Assembly (NCBI GenBank): GCA_030600135.1
Contig: JAUVMS010000115.1
Coordinates: 1 to 8,617 of the forward strand
Reading direction: 5' to 3'
Length of the DNA: 8,617 nt
Source: Hyphomicrobiales bacterium
Lineage (GTDB): Bacteria; Pseudomonadota; Alphaproteobacteria; Rhizobiales; JAUVMS01
In this document: piece by piece, positions 1 through 5,550 of the stretch
How the letters are laid out: every line of letters starts with the position of its first letter
Position numbering within the stretch: position 1 is the stretch's first letter
Translations under genes and position numbers: made by a program
The notes under the pieces: model-generated
What the model was told of the DNA's origin: nothing
What the model saw: the letters and a program-made list of their open reading frames with translations, nothing else
Databases searched by the model: none

Positions 1-117
1 AAACTCACACTCAAGCCGAAAGGCGAGTTGGAGCCGTTTCAGGGCGTCGACCGTGAGCGCTTCGAACTCGAAGAGCTTTATCAGCTCGACCGACGCGTCG
101 AGTTGCACCTGCAGTGA
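1..117 (+). CDS. C-terminal end of an unidentified protein (5' end outside window)
   Basis: Frame 1 is open from the window edge and ends in TGA at 115-117, giving the last 38 residues of a protein. The tail is charged, with a run of Glu, Arg and Leu, and ends in DRRVELHLQ. DRRVEL loosely resembles the NRRVEI-like ending of OmpA/MotB peptidoglycan-binding domains, so an OmpA-family outer-membrane protein is possible. The usual preceding residues of that domain are not visible, so this is only a suggestion. The gene converges on the ybjQ-like gene, with seven bases between the two stop codons and no hairpin terminator in the gap. Confidence 0.5.
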   Translation, partial: KLTLKPKGELEPFQGVDRERFELEELYQLDRRVELHLQ

Positions 118-124
118 TTGCGGC

Positions 125-463
125 TTATTCCGCGCCGCCGGTGCCGGATGGCTCGAGATAGTTGAAGCCGGTGCCGTAGACGACAACCTCGACACCACCT
201 TCGGCAACACGCGGGTGTGAAATGCGCACAGCGACAACACCGTCATAACCCAGCCCTTGCGCCTTAGATTCCAGCGCCGCAAGCGCCTCTGTCAGCGTTT
301 CGTCGACGAGGCTTTCGTAGCGTCGCATTTTGCCGCCGAGAGTGTTGGTGATGTGCTCGCGAATGTCGCGCAGGATGTTTGCCGCTCGCACAACACAAAC
401 GTAGACGAGTTCGCCCTCCCTGATGGGCCGGGCTTGAAAGCGCTCGACGGTGTGTAGGGTCAT
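125..463 (-). CDS. YbjQ/UPF0145 family protein
   Basis: The protein has 112 residues, close to the usual 100-110 for the YbjQ (UPF0145, 'putative heavy-metal-binding') family. Family hallmarks seen are a central NILRDIREHITNTLGG-like segment, an amphipathic helix (YESLVDETLTEALAALE) and then the KAQGLGYDGVVAVRI strand region near residues 67-82. The family forms small alpha/beta oligomers; its cellular role is not established, and the metal-binding label is weakly supported. The ATG at 463 is preceded by GAGG about 11 bases upstream, inside a 12-base palindrome. The gene lies 45 bases downstream of the large membrane-protein gene on the same strand, so the two are probably co-transcribed. No signal peptide or membrane segment is visible, so a cytoplasmic location is likely. 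Confidence 0.85.
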   Translation of the reverse strand: MTLHTVERFQARPIREGELVYVCVVRAANILRDIREHITNTLGGKMRRYESLVDETLTEALAALESKAQGLGYDGVVAVRISHPRVAEGGVEVVVYGTGFNYLEPSGTGGAE

Positions 464-466
464 GGT

Positions 467-478
467 GAGGAATTCCTC
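467..478 (-). promoter_or_regulatory. Ribosome binding site of the ybjQ-like gene inside a perfect 12-base palindrome
   Basis: GAGGAATTCCTC reads the same on both strands and lies just upstream of the ATG at 463. On the minus strand its first half supplies the GAGG Shine-Dalgarno core. Self-pairing without a loop is poor, so an mRNA hairpin is unlikely. A protein-binding site or chance are both possible. Confidence 0.45.
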
Positions 479-508
479 GGTTCCACCATGGCGCGCAAAG
501 GGACCAAA

Positions 509-2296
509 TCAGGCTGCACGCCGGCGTCGACTGCCAAACAGCAAACGGCGCAGGATCATAAGAACAATGAGGGCCAGAACAGCGATTGTAACAATGGCAT
601 AAGGATGCTTTTCCCAAAGCAGAATAGGCGCAATCTGGCCATCGACAACGCGCGCAAAATCATCATTGAGGGTGAGCAGATTGAACGAAGAGCCAGTGCG
701 CAGCATCATCGCAAGCGCGGCCTCTTGGTTTCGGCTATTCATGATGGCGCCACGAACACGAGCGCCCGCCAGGCTCTTCATTTTTTGAGGATTGCTCGAA
801 ACCGCCTGCAGCACACGCTCGCGAACATCCTTGCCAAGTGCGCCCAAATAGCCGCCGAGATCGGTAAGCTCGCCCGACGACAATGCACGGGCGACATTGC
901 GCAATCGATCGGTGTCGAGTTCCGTCAAAACGTGTCGGGCAGCCTTGTCGAGCGCCGTCATGCGGGAAATTGCCAGGCGATCGTCGAGCGCGATGACGCG
1001 GGCCAGATCGGACTCGGTAAAGTCATCCGGTTTTGCGGCGCGATGAATTTCAAACGACAGTACCTGATCGAGATCTTCACCCGCCAGACTTTGCCAAGCG
1101 AGCGCCTCATCGATGGATCCGGTGTCGCCGGCAATGGTGAGAGCGGCCTCGGGTAGGCGCTTGACCGCCTCGTCGAGCGTACCGTCACGCAAACGGGTGC
1201 GGACGCCAGCCTCGCCCTCCTTAGCCAGGATGATCGAGACGACACGGTCGACGCGTGGCATGCCTTTGCGCCCCACGGTACCAAGGAACGACTTGAATGG
1301 TTCGTGTTTTTCGGAAAGCTCGACGACCTTGGTGTGGGCCTCGCGAAACGCGCGCCAAACGTCAACGATACGGTCGGCGGTCTTGGCGGCGATCTCGTCG
1401 ACGTGGGCATTCATTTGATCCGAGATCGCGCTTGCGAGTTCAGCGCGGATGTTGGCCTTGGCGGTCTCGGATTTCATTTCGCTGGTGATGATCGGCAAAA
1501 CGCCATGGCGCAGATCCCAAAGATCCTTGGCAATCAGCACGACGCCGACACCACCGGCTATGACGGACACGACGCGCGAGAGCACCGCGCCGACAACGCG
1601 CTGACCGACCCGGCTTGCCATGCGCGTGAGTGTTCGGCGCACGAGCAAGACAATGGTGCCGGCAATGGCCTGGCTGCCGGCAAGGACCACCTGCCCGGTG
1701 CCGATGGTCGCCGTGAGATCGCTTGTACTTGGCTCGAAGGCGACACGGGTGTCTTCGCTTACGATGCGAGCAATGGTCGCGCCATAGCGGCCGCCGAGGA
1801 AGGCGCGCACGCAGCGCACCGCGGGAACCGCCGCGTCGAGCGTCGCCAGTTCGATGCTCTTGGCAACCTCCTGGCCGACATCGGTCGACAAATCCTGCAC
1901 CGCGCTCTTGAATGCATCGGAGCGATAGGCCCGTTCGGCAACCGCCTCGGCGAGTTTTTTCGCTTCGTCCTTGCTGGCGATCGAGGCGATGAGCTCGCTC
2001 CACGTGCTTTCCTCGCGGACCTGCTTGGCTGCGGCATCGACCAAGCGATCGATGAGCGCGTCCATGTCGTTCTTGCGCCATTGGTCGTCGACCAATGCCT
2101 CGTAGTCGACGATGCGCAACCCCTTGCGAAGCGCGCCACTCGTGATCTCTGCCACGCGCTCTCGAAACTGCTCTTCGTTGTCGACCTTGCAGCTTTGGAT
2201 TACCTCCTGGGCCACGACTGGAACCGGCGGCAAGTTGGACAAGACCAAGGTCGTGGCAGTCACAAGGGCGGTTAGACGCTTTGCAAATTGGCTCAT
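509..2296 (-). CDS. Exported membrane-anchored protein of unknown function (595 aa)
   Basis: I do not recognise a family. From the chosen ATG (2296) the protein starts with a good signal peptide: Lys6-Arg7, a hydrophobic core at about residues 8-22, and a probable cleavage after Val-Val-Ala29. Residues 37-200 are helical and charged. Two hydrophobic segments follow (about 202-219 and 234-256), then a long charged helical region (about 265-560). A strong single membrane span lies at about 565-582 and is followed by a basic tail (RRRR near residue 590). The only cysteines are C36 and C162, both before the first internal hydrophobic stretch, so they could form a periplasmic disulfide. In-frame starts also exist at ATG 2341 and GTG 2356, but they add a basic extension without a Shine-Dalgarno site. 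The ATG at 2296 has GGAG 13 bases upstream, which is somewhat far. The gene is 45 bases upstream of ybjQ. An envelope role is inferred from topology only. Confidence 0.8.
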   Translation of the reverse strand: MSQFAKRLTALVTATTLVLSNLPPVPVVAQEVIQSCKVDNEEQFRERVAEITSGALRKGLRIVDYEALVDDQWRKNDMDALIDRLVDAAAKQVREESTWSELIASIASKDEAKKLAEAVAERAYRSDAFKSAVQDLSTDVGQEVAKSIELATLDAAVPAVRCVRAFLGGRYGATIARIVSEDTRVAFEPSTSDLTATIGTGQVVLAGSQAIAGTIVLLVRRTLTRMASRVGQRVVGAVLSRVVSVIAGGVGVVLIAKDLWDLRHGVLPIITSEMKSETAKANIRAELASAISDQMNAHVDEIAAKTADRIVDVWRAFREAHTKVVELSEKHEPFKSFLGTVGRKGMPRVDRVVSIILAKEGEAGVRTRLRDGTLDEAVKRLPEAALTIAGDTGSIDEALAWQSLAGEDLDQVLSFEIHRAAKPDDFTESDLARVIALDDRLAISRMTALDKAARHVLTELDTDRLRNVARALSSGELTDLGGYLGALGKDVRERVLQAVSSNPQKMKSLAGARVRGAIMNSRNQEAALAMMLRTGSSFNLLTLNDDFARVVDGQIAPILLWEKHPYAIVTIAVLALIVLMILRRLLFGSRRRRAA

Positions 2297-2333
2297 GGAG
2301 CGAGAGTTTCTCCAGATCGTCAGTCGGGCCGAT

Positions 2334-2422
2334 TTCGGCATGATTGGATGTCGCACATCAATGGTCGATCAGAGCATATCTGGAAATTAGGGCATTACGC
2401 GGAACTTGATTCGGCATGATTG
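2334..2422. repeat. Pair of 13-base direct repeats upstream of the large membrane-protein gene
   Basis: TTCGGCATGATTG occurs at 2334-2346 and again at 2410-2422, starts 76 bases apart and in the same orientation. On the minus strand each copy holds an ATG followed by CCG AA. The left copy covers the alternative start at 2341. The right copy would open a reading frame of only 19 codons ending at 2359. This could be a small duplication of the leader region, a pair of binding sites, or chance. Confidence 0.4.
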
Positions 2423-2429
2423 TGCGGCG

Positions 2430-2453
2430 CGCGCGTGGTCAGTCCACGGCGCG
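2430..2453. repeat. GC-rich stem-loop between the two minus-strand hypothetical genes
   Basis: GCGTGG TCAGT CCACGGC folds as a five-pair stem (2434-2438 with 2444-2448) around a five-base loop. Four more GC pairs (2430-2433 with 2450-2453) follow after one bulged G. It lies about 92 bases beyond the stop of the 264-residue gene. No run of T follows on either strand, so it is not a typical intrinsic terminator. It may still attenuate transcription or protect a transcript end. Confidence 0.35.
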
Positions 2454-2544
2454 AACATGAACCGGCTCCGTGGTTTGCGCAAGCTGTGAGTTGACACGCG
2501 CAGCGCATGCGTGCGGTGGCGTCGGATTGCCTACGATCGTGGCA

Positions 2545-3339
2545 TCAGACATTCACAACGCGCAATGCAATATCGTCGAGCTTTTCACGAAGCCTTGGAT
2601 CCTGCACGCCCTCAGCTTCGACACTTAGTCTGATTCCGAGCTGTTCCCATTTGGCGAAACGCAGATTGAAGAACGTCGTGCCGAAAAGCCAGCGCTCCGG
2701 CAATTGGCCGGCGCCGCCGTGCCACTGCCGGCGCACGGTCGCTTCGTCGTCGATCATCCAATCGATCAAGTTTGAAATCACGCTCGCTTCGCGCTGTGCA
2801 GCTCCGCTGCGAAGAAGCGCCCATATAAGCGCGAGAATGTAGAACCCCCGCTCGTTTTCGTTGTCCGGCAACCTTATGAGTAGCCAAGCGAGGAACGGGG
2901 CAACATGGCCCTCGCAATCCGTGCCCAACACTTCGAGGCTCTCCAGCACTTGGATGACCGTGGCATTGGTGCCGTCGAAATAGTCATAGTTTGCTGGCTC
3001 CGCGAAGGCCTCGAGCAGGGCCGCGCAGCAGAATGCGCGCATCAGGTGGAATTCCTCGCGTGTGCGGTCACGGCGGCCGGAACGATCATCGCCAAGCTCC
3101 GACCAACGAAACAGTTCGAGAACCTCCTTCGGCTCCCAGGCCATCGGGCCCTCTGGCGGATCGCGGGCACGGATGCTCCTCAGGGCAGCGAGATGGGCAT
3201 CGTAGTCCATCATGTAGTCCGCCGCGGCGATTTCCTCGAGCATGCCGTCATCAAGGCGCTCTGCGAGCACTTGCATGAGGCGCTCGTGACCGGCGGACAA
3301 CCGGAGGAGTTCTGATTGCTCGACGAAGCCTTGGGTCAT
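2545..3339 (-). CDS. Hypothetical soluble protein (264 aa)
   Basis: I do not recognise this protein. It is acidic and rich in Leu, Glu and Trp, and looks mainly helical, with amphipathic helices such as HERLMQVLAERLDDGMLEEI near residues 18-37. Hydrophobic helices at about residues 150-180 (FLAWLLIRL and FYILALIWALL) are short and separated by a charged DNENERG stretch, so they look like buried helices rather than membrane spans. There is no signal peptide. The ATG at 3339 is the first possible ATG because an in-frame TGA lies nine bases upstream; no clear Shine-Dalgarno site precedes it. It points away from the carbonic anhydrase gene and toward the large membrane-protein gene 248 bases downstream. 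Coding potential is supported by the length and by a natural amino-acid mix. Repeat-type helical scaffolds or immunity-like proteins are possible, but I see no diagnostic motif. Confidence 0.7.
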   Translation of the reverse strand: MTQGFVEQSELLRLSAGHERLMQVLAERLDDGMLEEIAAADYMMDYDAHLAALRSIRARDPPEGPMAWEPKEVLELFRWSELGDDRSGRRDRTREEFHLMRAFCCAALLEAFAEPANYDYFDGTNATVIQVLESLEVLGTDCEGHVAPFLAWLLIRLPDNENERGFYILALIWALLRSGAAQREASVISNLIDWMIDDEATVRRQWHGGAGQLPERWLFGTTFFNLRFAKWEQLGIRLSVEAEGVQDPRLREKLDDIALRVVNV

Positions 3340-3484
3340 GGGGTTTCATAGAACAGGATCGCCCGCCACGAAACCCAAGCGCTGGGGGACTGCTCAAACG
3401 CCTCGCGCGGCTAGTGAAATTGAGCTTTTCAGCGGACCTGTGTCGAGGACCCGGTCATAATTTTGAGCTCGCATTGTTCCCTAG

Positions 3485-3512
3485 TTGGTTGGCACGCAAT
3501 GCTGCCAACCAA
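3485..3512. promoter_or_regulatory. Perfect 10-base inverted repeat upstream of the carbonic anhydrase gene (putative operator)
   Basis: TTGGTTGGCA at 3485-3494 is mirrored exactly by TGCCAACCAA at 3503-3512, with an eight-base spacer. The site lies in the divergent intergenic region, 56 bases before the carbonic anhydrase ATG. A perfect dyad of this size suits a dimeric regulator. If transcribed it would form a strong hairpin in the 5' leader. No T-run follows, so it is not a terminator. Which regulator binds is unknown, and a role for either divergent gene is possible. Confidence 0.5.
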
Positions 3513-3568
3513 TGCACTGATACTTGGTCGCGTTGATAAAGGGTCGCTCTGCAACTAATCACAAACCC

Positions 3569-4219
3569 ATGACGACGTTTCCAGCGCCGCTCCTGGAGGG
3601 CTATCGCGAGTTTAGAGATGGACGGCTCGCCAAGGAAAGCGAGCGGTATCAAAGACTCGCCGAGCAGGGCCAGAAGCCCGAGAGCCTGATCATTGCTTGT
3701 TGCGATTCCCGCGCGGCGCCAGAAATCATCTTCAACGCCGTTCCGGGCGAAATCTTCGTCATACGCAATGTCGCCAATCTGGTTCCGCCCTATAAGCCGG
3801 ATGGTGAATACCACTCGACCTCGGCCGCTCTCGAATTCGCGGTCCAAAGTCTCAAGGTGGAGCACATTGTCGTGCTAGGTCATGGTCGGTGTGGCGGCAT
3901 CAAGGCGGCGCTCGATCCGTCTGATGAACCGCTGTCGCCAGGCGATTTCATTGGCCGATGGATGGAACTGCTTGCGCCGGCGGTCGAGGCAGTTACCAGC
4001 AATCAGTGGATGACTAGTGCGGAGCGGCAAACGGCCCTCGAGCGCATTTCAATTCGCCATTCGATTGCCAATCTCCGCAGCTTTCCCTGCATCTCGATCC
4101 TCGAAGAGAGAGACCGTTTGACGCTCCATGGCGCGTGGTTCGATATTTCGGGCGGCGAATTGTGGATCATGGATTCCGGCACGGGCGACTTTTTTCGGCT
4201 GCCTGCCGAGCCCGTGTGA
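3569..4219 (+). CDS. Beta-class carbonic anhydrase
   Basis: This zinc enzyme interconverts CO2 and bicarbonate, supplying bicarbonate for carboxylases and helping pH balance. It is a cytoplasmic protein of 216 residues, a normal length for the bacterial beta class. The zinc ligands and catalytic dyad are clear: CCDSR gives C44, D46 and R48, and HGRC gives H105 and C108. The N-terminal LLEGYREF...ERY helices and the QKPESLIIACCDSR approach are typical of the class. The ATG at 3569 matches the usual family start; a TTG at 3524 would add 15 residues without family support. No strong Shine-Dalgarno site precedes the ATG. The 10-base inverted repeat at 3485-3512 may control the gene. It is 187 bases from the next gene on the same strand, so it probably has its own transcript, though read-through is possible. 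Confidence 0.93.
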   Translation: MTTFPAPLLEGYREFRDGRLAKESERYQRLAEQGQKPESLIIACCDSRAAPEIIFNAVPGEIFVIRNVANLVPPYKPDGEYHSTSAALEFAVQSLKVEHIVVLGHGRCGGIKAALDPSDEPLSPGDFIGRWMELLAPAVEAVTSNQWMTSAERQTALERISIRHSIANLRSFPCISILEERDRLTLHGAWFDISGGELWIMDSGTGDFFRLPAEPV

Positions 4220-4393
4220 TTTGGAGAATTGGCAGCAAGGCCGAGGAGACCGCGCCCTAAGGGTTGAGCCGCCTTCAGCGGATAATGGCAATGTTTGACG
4301 CCACGCCCCACCCCACAAACGCCCCCCTTGCATCCGGCGCCCGCGTGTGCAGCAATCAGCCGGCGAACGAAACCGACCAACAACAAGAACGCC

Positions 4394-4400
4394 GAGGAGA
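4394..4400 (+). promoter_or_regulatory. Ribosome binding site deciding the alcohol dehydrogenase start
   Basis: GAGGAGA ends six bases before the ATG at 4407. An in-frame ATG at 4347 would add 20 basic, low-complexity residues not expected in this family, so 4407 is preferred. Confidence 0.75.
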
Positions 4401-4406
4401 AGCCCC

Positions 4407-5492
4407 ATGAAGGCCGCGATGTTTCACGCCCCCCATCAACCGCTCTCCATCGAGGATGTGGAGCTGGATGAGCCAGGTCCGCGCGAGGTGCTGGTGAAGA
4501 CCGCAGCCTGCGGCGTCTGCCACTCCGACCTCCATTACATCGACGGCCATTACAAATGCGAGGCCCCGGCCGTGCTCGGCCACGAGGCCGCAGGTGTGGT
4601 CGAGAAGGTGGGCTCGGCTATCACTTATCTCGAGCCAGGCGACCACGTCATCTCCTGCCTTTCCGTGTTCTGTGGCGACTGCGAATATTGCACCACCGGC
4701 CGGCCCTTCAACTGCATGAGCCCGGACGTCGCCCGGCGCGAGGGCGAACCACCCCGCATCTCGCAGAACGGCAAGCCCATCCATCAATTCTTCGACCTCT
4801 CCGCCTTCGCCGAGAAGATGCTGGTGCACGAGCACGCGCTGGTAAAAATCCGCAAGGACATGCCGCTCGACCGCGCCGCCCTTATTGGCTGCGGGGTGAC
4901 GACGGGCGTCGGCGCCGTGGTCAACACGGCCCGTATCGAAGTGGGCAGCGCCGTCGCCGTCATCGGTTGCGGCGGTGTCGGGCTCGCGGCCGTCAATGGT
5001 GCGGCCATCGCCGGTGCCGGGCGCATCATCGCCATCGACATGAACGACGCCAAACTGGAACTCGCCAAGCGCTTCGGGGCCACCCACACCATCAACGCCA
5101 GCGAGGAGGAAAACGTCGTCAAGGCGGTCAAGCGCATGACCAACCGAGGCGTCGACTACGCCTTCGAGGCCATCGGCCTCAGGGAAACCGCCGAGCAGGC
5201 CTTCAAGATGCTGCGCCCATCGGGCACCGCCACCGTCATCGGCATGGTGCCTGCCGGCCAGATGATGGAAATTCACGCCGCGGAATTGCTTCTCGAGAAG
5301 AAGCTGCAAGGCTCCAACATGGGCTCCAACCGATTCCGCGTCGACATGCCGCGCTACGTCGATTTCTACCTCGACAAAAAACTCCATCTCGACGATATGA
5401 TTGCCCGACGCATCGACCTCGAACAGGTCAACGAGGCCTTCGAGGAGATGAGGCGTGGCGACGTAGCGCGCAGCGTCATCATGTTCGATTAG
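4407..5492 (+). CDS. Zinc-dependent alcohol dehydrogenase (medium-chain, class III-like)
   Basis: The enzyme should oxidise an alcohol to an aldehyde or ketone with NAD+, or run the reverse reaction. It has 361 residues, typical of medium-chain dehydrogenases. Catalytic zinc ligands are C38 (in GVCHSD), H59-E60 (in GHE) and C162. The structural zinc site is complete: C89, C92, C95 and C103. The coenzyme fold shows GCGGVG at 187-192, and D211 at the end of the second strand predicts NAD(H) rather than NADP(H). It resembles the broad class III-like zinc alcohol dehydrogenases found in actinobacteria and soil proteobacteria. Assignment to formaldehyde-glutathione oxidation is not supported by anything specific. 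Codons end in C more strongly than in the carbonic anhydrase gene before it, a weak hint of different history. The monooxygenase gene follows after 58 bases, so a ketone-producing role feeding that enzyme is a reasonable inference. Confidence 0.92.
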   Translation: MKAAMFHAPHQPLSIEDVELDEPGPREVLVKTAACGVCHSDLHYIDGHYKCEAPAVLGHEAAGVVEKVGSAITYLEPGDHVISCLSVFCGDCEYCTTGRPFNCMSPDVARREGEPPRISQNGKPIHQFFDLSAFAEKMLVHEHALVKIRKDMPLDRAALIGCGVTTGVGAVVNTARIEVGSAVAVIGCGGVGLAAVNGAAIAGAGRIIAIDMNDAKLELAKRFGATHTINASEEENVVKAVKRMTNRGVDYAFEAIGLRETAEQAFKMLRPSGTATVIGMVPAGQMMEIHAAELLLEKKLQGSNMGSNRFRVDMPRYVDFYLDKKLHLDDMIARRIDLEQVNEAFEEMRRGDVARSVIMFD

Positions 5493-5515
5493 TGGCGGGT
5501 CGCCCAATTGGTGCC

Positions 5516-5538
5516 TAGCAGGCTGTTGAAGAACTCGG
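5516..5538 (+). other. Sequence resembling an insertion-sequence terminal inverted repeat
   Basis: TAGCAGGCTGTTGAAGAACT, read with the next three bases CGG, resembles the CAGGCTGTTGAAAAACTC-type ends I recall from several bacterial insertion sequences. Only one copy is visible and no transposase is nearby. If real it is a solo end or scar lying just before the monooxygenase ribosome binding site. The resemblance is from memory and unverified. Confidence 0.25.
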
Positions 5539-5543
5539 TGAGG
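5537..5543 (+). promoter_or_regulatory. Ribosome binding site of the monooxygenase gene
   Basis: GGTGAGG lies seven bases before the ATG at 5551. This start gives a short N-terminal tail before the FAD-binding GAGAAG motif at residues 26-31, as expected for the family. Confidence 0.65.
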
Positions 5544-5550
5544 TCGCGCG

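Noticed and set aside
488..1156. 222-codon plus-strand open frame at the 3' part of the large membrane-protein gene
   Set aside because: It overlaps the real gene antisense and has no ribosome binding site or family-like sequence.
1304..2275. 323-codon plus-strand open frame inside the large membrane-protein gene
   Set aside because: It is antisense to a longer frame that has a signal peptide and membrane spans; its translation is His- and Arg-rich and lacks recognisable motifs.
3420..3461. Sigma-70-like promoter (TTGAGC and CATAAT) before the carbonic anhydrase gene
   Set aside because: The spacer is 30 bases, far from the usual 16-18, and no better upstream element fits the CATAAT.
3490..3506. 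Possible sigma-54 promoter (TTGGCACG element)
   Set aside because: The GG to GC distance is 11 bases rather than the required 10, and the downstream element reads CTGC instead of TTGC. The bases are better explained by the inverted repeat.
4269..4281. CCGC-CTTCA-GCGG hairpin after the carbonic anhydrase gene as a terminator
   Set aside because: The stem is only four pairs and no T-run follows, so it cannot be called an intrinsic terminator.
4295..4323. TTGACG as a -35 box before the alcohol dehydrogenase gene
   Set aside because: The bases at the expected -10 position are AACGCC, which is not a credible -10 element.
4356..5507. 383-codon open frame on the minus strand across the alcohol dehydrogenase gene
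   Set aside because: It mirrors a gene with complete zinc and coenzyme motifs. Its translation is low in family-like features and arises from GC-rich codon structure.
4556..5518. 320-codon plus-strand frame overlapping the alcohol dehydrogenase in another frame
   Set aside because: Its translation is extremely Arg-, His- and Gly-rich, as expected of an out-of-frame reading of a GC-rich gene.
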